A stretch of DNA of 64,000 nt, taken from positions 310,001-374,000 of the forward strand of contig NZ_CANMJB010000004.1 of the NCBI RefSeq assembly GCF_947498175.1, in the 5' to 3' direction. The position numbers and the translations under genes were made by a program. Shown piece after piece: positions 35,527 through 44,061 of the stretch (within the stretch, counting starts at the first letter, position 1; the number at the start of each line of letters is the position of its first letter). This DNA comes from an uncultured Algimonas sp. Lineage in GTDB: Bacteria; Pseudomonadota; Alphaproteobacteria; Caulobacterales; Maricaulaceae. The notes beneath the pieces are model-generated. The model worked only from the letters and a program-made list of their open reading frames with translations. It ran no database searches and had not been told where the DNA came from.

Positions 35527-36156
35527 ATGACCAGCGCGAACCAGAACACGAGCGGCGCGGCGGAGCCGACGCCGATGATGGCGCAATATCTCGCCATCAA
35601 GGACGAGGCCGGAGCGGATACGTTGCTGCTCTACCGCATGGGCGACTTCTACGAAGTTTTCTTTCGGGACGCCGGGCGGATGGCGATGGCACTGGACATC
35701 GCCTTGACCCGGCGCGGCAAGTATCGCGGCCAGCCGATCCCGATGGCGGGCGTCCCCGTCCATGCGTCGGAAACCTACATCGCGCGACTTGTCAAGGCGG
35801 GCTTTCGGGTTGCCATTGCCGAACAGACGGAAGACCCGATGGACGCCAAGCGGCGCGGACCCCGCGCCGTGGTCCGGCGCGAGATCATCCGTATCGTGAC
35901 GCCGAGCAATACGCCGGAGCCTGTTGCCACACCCCTACAGACGGAGACGACCGAGGAAGGCGAGCAGACGCTTGTTCACGGCGTCCGGCCCGTCACGCTG
36001 GGCGAGCGCCTGACCGCGAGAACCCGCCACCCTTCACGCCCGCGACGGAACCCCGCCGCGCGGCAACTCCCATGTGACCTTGGCCTCTTTGATGAGGTGG
36101 GCCGAGCGCAGACTGACCTGTTGGACCTCATCGACCAGATGGAGACCCAACCATGA
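35527..36156 (+). CDS. Stand-alone MutS domain I (mismatch-recognition) protein
   Basis: A 209-residue protein. Residues about 15-125 align with the N-terminal mismatch-binding domain of MutS: '[20 protein letters not shown]', '[14 protein letters not shown]' with the Phe-x-Glu pair Phe41/Glu43 that stacks on mismatched bases, '[20 protein letters not shown]', '[15 protein letters not shown]'. The connector, lever, clamp and ATPase domains of MutS are absent; the tail (125-209) is basic and ends with a helix. It lies between ardA and parB-like on the mobile element, overlapping parB-like by ATGA. Mismatch or branched-DNA sensing, or interference with host MutS, are possible roles. Confidence 0.85.
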   Translation: MTSANQNTSGAAEPTPMMAQYLAIKDEAGADTLLLYRMGDFYEVFFRDAGRMAMALDIALTRRGKYRGQPIPMAGVPVHASETYIARLVKAGFRVAIAEQTEDPMDAKRRGPRAVVRREIIRIVTPSNTPEPVATPLQTETTEEGEQTLVHGVRPVTLGERLTARTRHPSRPRRNPAARQLPCDLGLFDEVGRAQTDLLDLIDQMETQP

Positions 36157-38036
36157 CCGCACCCCAAGTAAAGACCCGTCCGCAACGCGCGGCCAAGCCT
36201 GCCGCCAAGGCGAGAACCCGGAGCAGAGCGAAGGCAAAGCCCACTGCCAAACCCACGCCCAAACTGCCTCAGCCCCGTCTTGTAGCGCCCAGTGGCGACA
36301 AGACCATTCAAATAATAGACATGAGCGACTTGCATGTCAGCACCCTGAACATGCGCCACGGCGAGGACGCGCCGGACATTGACGACCTTTATCCCAGCGT
36401 TCTGGCATCAGGCGTCAATCAGTCCCTGCTCGTGCGCAAGGAGGGCAAGGGCTACGGCGTCATTGCCGGACGGCGCAGACTGTTCGCCTTGCGCCGCAAG
36501 GCGGAGGAGACGGGCGCGAGCCTATCCGCGCCGTGTCTCGTCATGCAGTCGGGCGACGATGTCGCCGCCATGGAAGCCTCGCTCTTGGAGAATGTCGCGC
36601 GCCTGCCATCGACAGAAATGGAGCAGCTTGCGGCGTTCAAAGCGCTGGCGGACGCGGGCGAGACGGCGGAGAGCATCGCCACGACCTTTGGCCTGACGGC
36701 CTTGCGCGTGAAGCGAGTGCTGGCACTCGCCAATGTCCACGCCGACATCCTCGCCCTGTATGAGGCCGAGGAGATCAGCCATCGCAGCCTGCGCTATATG
36801 ACGATGGCGACGGCAGAGCAGCAGGCGGCGTGGTTGGAACTCTGGCGCGGCGACGACTACGCGCCGCAGGAAAGCTACCTCAAGGACTGGCTGACGGGCG
36901 GGGCGAGCATCGAGACAAGCGCGGCCCTGTTCAGCCTTGAGGACTATCCCGGCAACATCATCAGCGACCTGTTCGGACGCGAGGAGGGCAGCGGCTACTT
37001 TCAGGATGCTGATCTGTTCTGGGAGCACCAGAACCGGGCCATCGCCGCCAAGGCCGACGCGCTTCGCGCGGACGGCTGGGGCAATGTCACCGTGCTGGAA
37101 CGCGGCGAGAGCTTCCCGAACTGGGACTACGGCAAACGCACGAAGGAAGCGGGCGGGCACGTTTTCATCGAGGTCGGGCATGACGGTTCGGTCAACGTCC
37201 GGGACGGCCTGCTGCACAAGCGGGACATCGCTCGCATCGACGCTATCGTCCGACCGAACGACACGAGCGCCAAGGCTGCTAGCGCGATGGCGAAGCCGGA
37301 GATGAGCGGCCCTGTCGCGGAATATGTCCGCCTTCACCGCCACGCCGTTGTCAGCGCGAGCCTGCTGGACGCGCCCGGCGTGGCCCTGCGGGTCGCGGTC
37401 GCGCATATGCTGGTCGGGAGCGACCGTTGGACGTGCGAGCCGACCAAGACGACGAGCCGGAAGGAGACCACGACCGAGAGCGTGGCGGCGAGCGTGTCAT
37501 CCGCACGGCTAGCAGAGGAGCGCCAGACAGTGTTCGACAGCCTCGGTCTGACAGAGGAAACGGCGTATTACGGCGAACCGAAACACCTTGCCCAAGGCGA
37601 CTTCGCCACTGTGTTCGCGTCCCTGCTGACGCAGGACCATGCCACCGTCATGCGGGTGCTAGCCCTTGCGATGAGCCAGACACTGTCGTCGGACGAGGCC
37701 GTCGTGGAGGCTGTGTGCATGGCGACCGAGCCGGACATGGACGCGCTCTGGTCGCCGGATGACGCCTTCTTCGACATCCTGCGCGACAAGCGGGTCCTGA
37801 ACGCCATGCTGCGCGAAATCGGCGGAAAGAGGCTGGCGGACAGCATGGTCAGCGAGCCGGGCACGAAGCAGAAGACGGCCTTACGCAACCGCATCGCAGG
37901 GGTCGGCGTGACGCCGGAGGAGGCCAAGCCGGATTGGCGTCCGCGCTGGATGCAGACGCGACCCGGTTGGTATGTGGAGCGCCGCACTTGCCCACCCGCG
38001 CAGGCGGCAGCCAAGCTGCCAAAGGTAGCGAGCTAA
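36153..38036 (+). CDS. Large ParB/RepB/Spo0J-like DNA-binding protein
   Basis: 627 residues. A basic Ala/Lys/Pro-rich N-terminus (1-45) is followed by a ParB N-domain: '[20 protein letters not shown]', '[17 protein letters not shown]' and the box-II-like '[20 protein letters not shown]'. A helix-turn-helix follows ('[20 protein letters not shown]'). The remaining 400 residues are typical of the long ParB-like proteins of plasmids and integrative elements and are not recognised in detail. No parA partner is next to it. It ends an operon closed by a terminator at 38121. Confidence 0.85.
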   Translation: MTAPQVKTRPQRAAKPAAKARTRSRAKAKPTAKPTPKLPQPRLVAPSGDKTIQIIDMSDLHVSTLNMRHGEDAPDIDDLYPSVLASGVNQSLLVRKEGKGYGVIAGRRRLFALRRKAEETGASLSAPCLVMQSGDDVAAMEASLLENVARLPSTEMEQLAAFKALADAGETAESIATTFGLTALRVKRVLALANVHADILALYEAEEISHRSLRYMTMATAEQQAAWLELWRGDDYAPQESYLKDWLTGGASIETSAALFSLEDYPGNIISDLFGREEGSGYFQDADLFWEHQNRAIAAKADALRADGWGNVTVLERGESFPNWDYGKRTKEAGGHVFIEVGHDGSVNVRDGLLHKRDIARIDAIVRPNDTSAKAASAMAKPEMSGPVAEYVRLHRHAVVSASLLDAPGVALRVAVAHMLVGSDRWTCEPTKTTSRKETTTESVAASVSSARLAEERQTVFDSLGLTEETAYYGEPKHLAQGDFATVFASLLTQDHATVMRVLALAMSQTLSSDEAVVEAVCMATEPDMDALWSPDDAFFDILRDKRVLNAMLREIGGKRLADSMVSEPGTKQKTALRNRIAGVGVTPEEAKPDWRPRWMQTRPGWYVERRTCPPAQAAAKLPKVAS

Positions 38037-38120
38037 CGCTCGCGCCATAGTTCCAGCACACGCTCTCCCCCGCTGTGCTGGGACACTCCCGCTTCTCTCG
38101 GCAGGTGAGACGTGGGTGGG

Positions 38121-38146
38121 CCGCGCCCGCTGGGCGCGGTCTTTTT
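38121..38146 (+). terminator. Rho-independent terminator after the parB-like gene
   Basis: CCGCGCCC (38121-38128), loop GCT, GGGCGCGG (38132-38139), then TCTTTTT. A second inverted repeat, CCAGCACA/TGTGCTGG (38053-38060/38074-38081), lies just upstream. Confidence 0.85.
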
Positions 38147-38242
38147 GTCGGGCGCATCGTGTCGGTCGGCTGATAAACGAGGGATTGCCGAGCGCCCAAG
38201 GCGACCGCCCGGCGGGATGCCAGGCGGTCTATGTCGGTCGAG

Positions 38243-38533
38243 TTAGGCCATGACGTCCGAACCCAGAGCAGGGGCAAAGCGGTCGTCATTATCCTTCACA
38301 GGCACGGGTTGGAGCAGGCCGTGAGAGAGCCGATGGCGCGGTCGGTCAAGATCAGGGAGGTGGCAGCCCTTGCCCAAGCTCTGCACCGCATTCTATCCAG
38401 ACCGCGACCTATCGATCCCCGCAATCTTGCCACCTGCCAGAACCCGGAAGTCGGGCAGGCTGGGCATTGCTTCAGTCTTGCGGCCATTGTCGACGATGCG
38501 GATGGGATGGCAGGGGGTTAGCACGCTGACATC
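38243..38533 (-). pseudogene. Decayed second copy of the DUF736 gene, inverted
   Basis: On the minus strand one frame reads 'VSVLTPCHPIRIVDNGRKTE' and then 'PDFRVLAGGKIAGIDRS' before a stop. This tracks the intact DUF736 protein at 38879 ('LSTPIRIVANDRKTR', 'PDFRVLAGGKGAEIGAG'). Further on, 'VPVKDNDDRFA' matches 'APVKDDDDRFVM' in a shifted frame. The start codon region is lost and at least two frame disruptions are present. It therefore represents an old duplicate in opposite orientation, about 350 bases from the intact gene. Confidence 0.7.
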
Positions 38534-38540
38534 CGCATGA

Positions 38541-38878
38541 CCTCATATTTGGTGCCAGTAGGTTGCAACGTCGAGCCGCCGAGAGCGCCTGCCACGGCCC
38601 ACATCACCACATGACACTCTTTACGCTACTGAGTCCCCAATGCCCTGTTGTCACCTTTGACCTAAGCGCCACGTCAGGCCCGGCCAACCGGGCTGGGCCA
38701 CTGATTTCCCCTGCGCCCCGAAGAGGGGCGCATTCCTCGCGAAACAAATCAGCGTCACATCCCGGTCCTCCACTGCGTTCCGGCCGCAAGCGGTGACCGG
38801 ACCTGCCGCGCCGCTCTTAACGGTCGGCGTCAACAGGGCATCGGGTCCTCGCGACATCAACATATGGAGATATGAACC
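38541..38878. other. Intergenic region before the DUF736 gene
   Basis: No gene supported. It holds a perfect hairpin TGCGCCCC/GGGGCGCA (38712-38719/38725-38732, 5-base loop) and GCCCGG/CCGGGC just upstream. The last 15 bases supply GGAGAT as the ribosome site for DUF736. Confidence 0.5.
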
Positions 38879-39199
38879 ATGGCAAACGCACTCGGCTACG
38901 TCACAACCACCGACACCGGATATGAGGGCACGCTCGCAATGCTGACCCTGTCCACGCCCATCCGCATCGTCGCCAACGACCGCAAGACGCGACCCAGCCA
39001 ACCCGACTTCCGGGTTCTGGCCGGCGGCAAGGGCGCGGAGATTGGCGCGGGCTGGATGAAAACGGCGGAGAGCTCGGGCAAGGACTACCTGTCCCTGACC
39101 CTGGCCGACCCCGCCATCGGCCCCAGCAAGGTCTACGCCAACCTCGCACCCGTGAAGGACGATGACGACCGCTTCGTCATGCTCTGGAACCCCAAGTAA
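38879..39199 (+). CDS. DUF736 family protein
   Basis: 106 residues, a small protein widely conserved on alphaproteobacterial plasmids and integrative elements; its function is not established. Family pattern is complete: 'STPIRIVANDRKTRPSQPDF', 'RVLAGGKGAEIGAGWMKT', 'GKDYLSLTLADPAIGPSKVY', 'DDRFVMLWNPK'. It stands alone between a terminator and the DUF2285 gene. A degenerate inverted copy lies at 38243-38533. Confidence 0.9.
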   Translation: MANALGYVTTTDTGYEGTLAMLTLSTPIRIVANDRKTRPSQPDFRVLAGGKGAEIGAGWMKTAESSGKDYLSLTLADPAIGPSKVYANLAPVKDDDDRFVMLWNPK

Positions 39200-39342
39200 G
39201 GCCCAGACCGGACCGACACAGACCACCCGGCATCCCGCCGGGCGGTCGCTTCGTGCTAACTTTTAGGGATATGGCAGGGACGCGCTGCTCCACATTTATC
39301 GACACCGCACTGACTCCATTTCACCTTGTGCCTTTACTTTTG

Positions 39343-39358
39343 TAGGAAAGTGTTCCTA
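39343..39358. promoter_or_regulatory. Perfect inverted repeat, putative operator of the DUF2285 gene
   Basis: TAGGAA-AGTG-TTCCTA, 44 bases before the ATG at 39402. A related AGGA-N6-TCCT site (40249-40262) precedes the helix-turn-helix gene at 40315, so one regulator may bind both. Confidence 0.45.
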
Positions 39359-39401
39359 TTTTGTTCTCGGGGCTAGAGTCATTCCGACTTGAGGCAAATG
39401 T

Positions 39402-40193
39402 ATGGAGAATAGACCGGAAATCATCATGTCGGATGCGGCTTGGGCTTGGGAAGGTCTGCGACGCAATCCTGGCTATAGGAGGGCATGGGATTGCCATGTC
39501 GGTGACTTACCGACGATCTGCGATGGGCGAGCGAGTTTGCGCTATCTAAGGCTCGACAAGCCTTATCTCGAAGCGGAGACATTCGGCCTCGTCGCCTTTG
39601 CAGACCCGGATCACTGCGCTAGCGAAGTGCCCGTCATATGGCTTCCAAATCTCCTCAAGAGAACATTGGAAGTTCATCTCTCCGTCTCTGGTGAGCCCAC
39701 TGCCGAAGGTTTCTCACTGGACTCACTCAAGTGTTGCCCGACCGTCCTGGATGCCTCTGACGGCCAGAGGCACGTTCGTCTTGGCGGACATGATTTTTGG
39801 ATACAGATGGTCAGTGAGGATCTGGTCGAGCTGGACGACAATACGCAGATCGAGGTGCGGTTGAAAGGCAGAGAGTGCTTCCGCGAGCGTATCGTCAGCG
39901 TCGAACAACTCTTTTCGCTGCACCGTGCAGGTGACGGAAACCCGACACCTGCCAAGCGTCCTCCTAATCGTGCAAAGCTGATGGAAGGTCTGCTGGCTTA
40001 CGATGTCGGCGGCGCATCGGGACGGCGCGGGAGCCTCAAGGACATTGCCATCGCGATCTTTGGTGAGGAGCGCATCGACCGGGAATGGTCCTCGAACAGG
40101 TCGCTCAAGAACCACGCCGTGCGCGCCCGCGACAGAGGCCGGGCTTTCGTCAGGGACGGCTATCGCGACTACCTGCGCAAGGCGGCCTTCTAG
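39402..40193 (+). CDS. DUF6499/DUF2285 protein, FseA-like activator
   Basis: 263 residues. The N-terminus carries 'WAWEGLRRNPGYRRAW' (DUF6499 type), the C-terminal half 'MEGLLAYDVGGASGRRGSLK' and 'NHAVRARDRGRAFVRDGYRD' (DUF2285). In Mesorhizobium ICEMlSym(R7A) a protein with these two parts, FseA, is made by programmed frameshifting and activates the excisionase gene. Here both parts lie in one uninterrupted frame. GAGG precedes the ATG. It is followed by the excisionase-like gene at 40315, consistent with an activator-target pair. Function by analogy. Confidence 0.78.
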   Translation: MENRPEIIMSDAAWAWEGLRRNPGYRRAWDCHVGDLPTICDGRASLRYLRLDKPYLEAETFGLVAFADPDHCASEVPVIWLPNLLKRTLEVHLSVSGEPTAEGFSLDSLKCCPTVLDASDGQRHVRLGGHDFWIQMVSEDLVELDDNTQIEVRLKGRECFRERIVSVEQLFSLHRAGDGNPTPAKRPPNRAKLMEGLLAYDVGGASGRRGSLKDIAIAIFGEERIDREWSSNRSLKNHAVRARDRGRAFVRDGYRDYLRKAAF

Positions 40194-40248
40194 GGGGGGT
40201 ATCGGAATTGAGACTCCGGGTTTCGGCACTCCCGTCCACCTCTAAAAT

Positions 40249-40262
40249 AGGAATATAGTCCT
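40249..40262. promoter_or_regulatory. AGGA-N6-TCCT site before helix-turn-helix gene
   Basis: AGGAATATAGTCCT repeats the half-sites and spacing of the inverted repeat at 39343-39358. It ends 52 bases before the ATG at 40315. Confidence 0.4.
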
Positions 40263-40314
40263 TTTCTGAACTTCGCTGACCAGACTTCGGCGACCCAAAC
40301 GTAAAGGACATGAC

Positions 40315-40545
40315 ATGGTGAAGCCTGCTGCAAGCCCCTTCCTGACGGTGGAAGAAACCGCTGAATATTTACGAATGAAAGTCTCGACGCTGGACGCAAT
40401 GCGTTGGCGTCACGAGGGTCCGACCTTCCGCAAGCACGGCGCAAAAGTGCTCTACCATCGCGATGATCTCGACCTCTGGTCCCGGTCCCAGCACGTCGGC
40501 GAGACGCTCGCTCCGGCCAACGATCGGGCCGACAATGACCGGTGA
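40315..40545 (+). CDS. AlpA/RdfS-type helix-turn-helix protein (putative excisionase)
   Basis: 76 residues. Helix-turn-helix at 8-55: 'FLTVEETAEYLRMKVSTLDA' and the wing 'TFRKHGAKVLYHRDDLDLW'. In related integrative elements the equivalent gene encodes the excisionase RdfS and leads the traF-rlxS transfer operon, the same order seen here. Start ATG has a weak AAGGAC ribosome site. Its stop lies inside the next gene (11-base overlap). Confidence 0.78.
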   Translation: MVKPAASPFLTVEETAEYLRMKVSTLDAMRWRHEGPTFRKHGAKVLYHRDDLDLWSRSQHVGETLAPANDRADNDR

Positions 40546-40972
40546 GGCGCTTACGGTCGTTGTGGTTCAATACCGCAAAAAGAGGCTGAATCACCGCATC
40601 CTCTTCGGAACGCCTGTTCGCGAATATCGGCTAGGGTGGCGCCGCTCGCTCGCCAGTTTTCTGCCGGGGCAGGTTTTCGGGTATGAACGCTGGCGAGCGA
40701 ATAGATACGGGACTCAGGCTTGGTCCATCGCCGTCGGGCGCGCTTGCGCGCCTTCTGGCGTAACGTTCGTCGAAGGCATTCATCCAGGGCTGGACCTTTG
40801 GCTTCACGCCATTGGTAAGACGCGCGTAAAGCGCGTCTTTGATGCGCTGAGCGCCTTCCGTGACGTTGGAATCAAGCCTTCTGAGCTGCCTGAGCGTCGC
40901 TGGCGCGCGCTCAATTTGGCGAACGAACAAGGCCAAGCTTTGACCTCGATTGTAGGGCGTTGGACATGCTGA
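40535..40972 (+). CDS. DUF2840 domain protein
   Basis: 145 residues of the DUF2840 family, found beside traF in alphaproteobacterial integrative elements; function unknown. Typical segments: 'VREYRLGWRRSLASFLPGQV', 'FGYERWRANRYGTQAWSIAV', 'PGLDLWLHAIGKTRVKRVFD'. It starts within the previous gene and ends within the traF start (7-base overlap), so the transfer operon is translationally coupled. Confidence 0.82.
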   Translation: MTGEALTVVVVQYRKKRLNHRILFGTPVREYRLGWRRSLASFLPGQVFGYERWRANRYGTQAWSIAVGRACAPSGVTFVEGIHPGLDLWLHAIGKTRVKRVFDALSAFRDVGIKPSELPERRWRALNLANEQGQALTSIVGRWTC

Positions 40973-41520
40973 TCCGTGTCTTGGCTCCACTCTGTATTGC
41001 CGCGCTTTGCGGGGCCACACTGATGCAGATCGTCCGTCCCAGCGTTCCGAAATTGCTCTACAATCCAAGTCCAAGTGCGCCTGTGGGATGGTACCAAGTC
41101 AAACGAAATGCGACTGTGGAACGGGGTGATCTTGTTGCGGCTTACGCGCCGCCGGAGGCGAGCGCGCTCGCGATAGAGCGCCAATACCTTCCCCCTGAAA
41201 TACCGCTTATCAAGACCGTCTGGGCAGTCAGCGGAGAGCAGGTCTGTCACGACGGACGCACGGTCAACGTCGCCGGGAGACCTGCGCTTGTCGTGCTGAC
41301 GCACGACAGCCTCGGCCGTCCCTTACCCCACCGAAACGGGTGCTATAGCGTGTCGGAAGATCAGGTCTTTCTGGTCTCGACCGATGTGCAGACCTCATTT
41401 GATAGCCGGTATTTTGGATCGGTCTCTCGCTCGAATATCATCGGCAAAGTCGAGTATCTGGGGCGACTGCACGGTCGCTCGGAACGCCTTGGTGTCAGCG
41501 GGAAGGCAGGGCACGGGTGA
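40966..41520 (+). CDS. traF: TraF-type conjugal transfer signal peptidase (S26 family)
   Basis: 184 residues with an N-terminal membrane anchor ('VLAPLCIAALCGATLMQIV'). The catalytic Ser lies in 'YNPSPSAPVGWYQV' and the Lys in 'PLIKTVWAVSGEQVC', the Ser-Lys dyad of S26C peptidases. TraF proteins mature the conjugative pilin (cyclising it in RP4). No pilin or channel gene is visible in this element, so it may act with a helper system or be a leftover. ATG 40966 chosen over TTG 40960. Confidence 0.87.
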   Translation: MLIRVLAPLCIAALCGATLMQIVRPSVPKLLYNPSPSAPVGWYQVKRNATVERGDLVAAYAPPEASALAIERQYLPPEIPLIKTVWAVSGEQVCHDGRTVNVAGRPALVVLTHDSLGRPLPHRNGCYSVSEDQVFLVSTDVQTSFDSRYFGSVSRSNIIGKVEYLGRLHGRSERLGVSGKAGHG

Positions 41521-41545
41521 AAGGCGTGGAGGGCAAGATAAAAGA

Positions 41546-41670
41546 GGTTGTCGACAACCCAGGACTAAGTCCTTTCTGCACATCGGTTTTTTCTGTCGAC
41601 ACACGAAATCGAGTGTCGACAAGGAATTGGAGTTTTCGCAGGTCTCACTGGGGTTTTTCGTGTCGACACG
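41546..41670. repeat. Cluster of four TGTCGACA palindromes upstream of the relaxase, candidate oriT/operator
   Basis: Perfect palindrome GGTTGTCGACAACC at 41546-41559; TGTCGACA at 41594-41601 and 41614-41621, which with one flanking base form an inverted repeat of 9 bp around a 10-base spacer (41594-41602/41613-41621); palindrome CGTGTCGACACG at 41659-41670. All lie in the 192-base gap between traF and the relaxase start. Such clusters suit an origin of transfer or a regulator array. Confidence 0.6.
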
Positions 41671-41712
41671 GAGGTCCAACCCTTCACCAGCCTCTTGGAG
41701 CCTCCTAGCACC

Positions 41713-43647
41713 GTGACCAAGCGAAAGGAGTTCGAAATCAGGGTTGGGCGCATTCGGTCGCGCTCGGGCGCGAGAAAGGCTGTCAGTTTTTTCAACCAGA
41801 TCGAGCGAGCCACTAACCGCGCAAACCGCACCCTGCCTTCGTCGTTTTCCGGGACGAGATCGGGCGGCAATGCGATGCGGTTTTATCGCAGGGTCGTCAT
41901 CAAGGCGTCGTTCAAAACTCACGCGTCGGGCGGCCATATGGCTCTCAAGAAGCATGTCGATTACATTCAACGGGACGGCACGGACGAGCATGGCGGACGA
42001 GCCGAAGTCTATGGATCGGATGTCGCTCGGAGCGATGACGAAACGGATCGGTCTGTTCTACCGTCGAACGTCGCCAAGGATTGGAAGGACGACCGCCATC
42101 ACTTTCGGTTCGTGATTGCGCCAGAGGACGGCGCGCAGCTTTCGGATTTGTCCGCCTACACATGCGACCTTGTCAGCGCGATGGAAGTCGAACTCGGCAC
42201 CAAGCTCGAATGGATTGCGGCCGATCATTACAACACGTCCAATCCTCACACTCATCTCGTCGTCCGCGGTGTTCGGGATGACGGTTCTGATCTCGTCATC
42301 CCGCGCCGATATTTGGCTAGGGGTATACGGCGACAGGCGGAGAGACTCGTCGAGCAGGAACTCGGTCCGGTTACCCAGATCGAACGTCGCGTGCGTCTTG
42401 CAAAGACCGTCGATGCCGACCGCGTCACAGACTTGGATCGAGCCCTGCAGAGACAAGCCTATGAGGGTGTCGTCGATCTCTCCGGTCCCGCTCCGAAAGG
42501 ACGGGTCTGGCATCGTCAGCTTCTGGTCAAACGTATGCGCTATCTCACTTCGACCGGATTGGCCGAACCGTTAGGCGGCGGGAGATGGGAGTTCGATACC
42601 GACGCAATCAATCGCTTGAAGCAAATGGGCGAACGAAATGACATCGTGAAAACTCTGCACCGATCCATGACGGCAGACGAGCCGAGGCTGGTCACCGAGG
42701 ACAACATCTTCGATCCAAACAGACTCGGAGCAGAAGCGAAGACGGGCTTGGTCAGGCGCTTCGGAAAAGTTGATGATACGCGCGAGACTGGGTTCGTCAT
42801 CATCGAGGTTAATGATGGGCGCCTCGTTCACGCAACAGTGGCTGACGATGACGCCTTTCGGACGCTCCGCGAGAACCAAGTCGTTACCCTCAAGCCTCAC
42901 CACAAAGGACCGAGGTCAATTGATCGATCCATCCTTGAGTTCTCCAACAGAAACGGTGGCGTCTACGATGCGGGCAGACACGCGACAGAGAGCGACCGCG
43001 TGTCCATCGCCTACGCGAGAGCCCACGAGCGAAGACTGGAGGCCTTGCGCCGCCGAAAGGTCGTGATCCGAAGACAAGACGGTACATGGCGCATTCCGGG
43101 TGACTACCTCGACCAAGTCACAAACTATGAGGCCGCCCGCTCGAAACGCCTCCCCGTCTCCATTGATCGTGATAGCCAGCTGACGATGAAGCAGATGGAG
43201 ACCGCGAGGGGCGTGACATGGCTGGACCGCAAGATCGTGAGCGGCAGTAGCGAGGTCGAGCAGCAGGGAAGTATCGGAACTGCGATGGCGAAGCGAAAGG
43301 CATTTCTCCAAGAGCTCGGCGTTGCGAAATTGGAAGACGGTAACTTTGGCAAGGAAGTGTTGAAGGACCTGCAGGCTCTTGATCTGCGAGACGCGGCAGC
43401 GTCCCTGACTTCGGAAACAGGAAAAGCTTATGCTGCGCTAGGAGGTCGGCGAGAGATTGACGGTATCTACCGAGAAGCCATCGAACGACCGAGTGGGAAG
43501 TTCGCAGTCATCGAGAGGTCACGAGAGTTCACTCTCGTCCCTTGGCGCCCGATCATGGAGCGGCGATTGGGCCGATCGATTTCAGGAAGGGTGTCTGCTA
43601 GAGGCATCAGCTGGAATGTGGTCGGGCGGCGAGGCCCATCTAGGTGA
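41713..43647 (+). CDS. Relaxase with DUF3363 domain (RlxS type)
   Basis: About 644 residues. The enzyme nicks oriT and carries the strand during conjugative mobilisation. The N-terminal nuclease part contains 'FYRRVVIKASFKT', 'HHFRFVIAPEDGAQLSDLSA' and the metal-binding 'DHYNTSNPHTHLVVRG' (His179 and His181). The DUF3363 part follows to the end ('ISGRVSARGISWNVVGR'). GTG 41713 is proposed; TTG 41695 is possible. The coupling-protein gene traG expected downstream is missing, so the element cannot be self-transmissible from this locus alone. Confidence 0.88.
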   Translation: MTKRKEFEIRVGRIRSRSGARKAVSFFNQIERATNRANRTLPSSFSGTRSGGNAMRFYRRVVIKASFKTHASGGHMALKKHVDYIQRDGTDEHGGRAEVYGSDVARSDDETDRSVLPSNVAKDWKDDRHHFRFVIAPEDGAQLSDLSAYTCDLVSAMEVELGTKLEWIAADHYNTSNPHTHLVVRGVRDDGSDLVIPRRYLARGIRRQAERLVEQELGPVTQIERRVRLAKTVDADRVTDLDRALQRQAYEGVVDLSGPAPKGRVWHRQLLVKRMRYLTSTGLAEPLGGGRWEFDTDAINRLKQMGERNDIVKTLHRSMTADEPRLVTEDNIFDPNRLGAEAKTGLVRRFGKVDDTRETGFVIIEVNDGRLVHATVADDDAFRTLRENQVVTLKPHHKGPRSIDRSILEFSNRNGGVYDAGRHATESDRVSIAYARAHERRLEALRRRKVVIRRQDGTWRIPGDYLDQVTNYEAARSKRLPVSIDRDSQLTMKQMETARGVTWLDRKIVSGSSEVEQQGSIGTAMAKRKAFLQELGVAKLEDGNFGKEVLKDLQALDLRDAAASLTSETGKAYAALGGRREIDGIYREAIERPSGKFAVIERSREFTLVPWRPIMERRLGRSISGRVSARGISWNVVGRRGPSR

Positions 43648-43962
43648 AGCTTACTCACATTTGGGCAGCTCAGTTTTAGTGTAACGTTTGACGCCCCTTC
43701 ATTGAGAAACAAAGCGTACGGGTCTATTGAGACGCGTCAGCATGGCGATGTTCCCTAAGGCGGAAACTCCGCTCGCGCGTCCGCAGGACGACCGTCTCTC
43801 GAACACAAGTTGTGAGCATTGCAATTAAGGAGCGAGCCCCCACATAGAATGGGAACGAATTGGGTGTCGACCCTATACTCGCCGCGCTGATTCGTCCGAC
43901 ATGGACACTCGCGTCCAGTCTCCGTGCTAGGTTCACCTCGACCAAGCAGAAAGGAGGGTGTG
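43648..43962. other. Intergenic region after the relaxase
   Basis: No gene or repeat supported. Base composition is mixed. The tail provides AAGGAGGG, a strong ribosome site for the mini-ORF at 43963. This is where traG would stand in related elements. Confidence 0.4.
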
Positions 43963-44061
43963 ATGACGAATCTAAAGACTAAGCTAGCGATAGTGGCGTT
44001 GGAAGTGTCGGCGGTTGCGAGGTGCCTGAGTCAAGGCGAACGACCGGGTGTCCTAGGATGA
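43963..44061 (+). CDS. Candidate 32-residue peptide with a strong ribosome site
   Basis: ATG 43963 follows AAGGAGGG at ideal spacing. The peptide starts 'MTNLKTKLAIVALEVSAVAR', a short amphipathic helix with a hydrophobic centre, and ends 'RPGVLG'. It may be a leader peptide, a small membrane-active peptide, or the stump of a gene lost when the element was truncated. There is no further support. Confidence 0.35.
   Translation: MTNLKTKLAIVALEVSAVARCLSQGERPGVLG

Noticed and set aside
38231-38521. A 96-codon plus-strand ORF between the parB-like and DUF736 genes
   Set aside because: It is the antisense of the decayed DUF736 copy on the minus strand; its residues resemble the antisense frame of the intact DUF736 gene.
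41546-41670. Palindrome cluster read as a CRISPR-like array
   Set aside because: The repeats are only 8-14 bp, palindromic and irregularly spaced; there are no uniform spacers and no cas genes.
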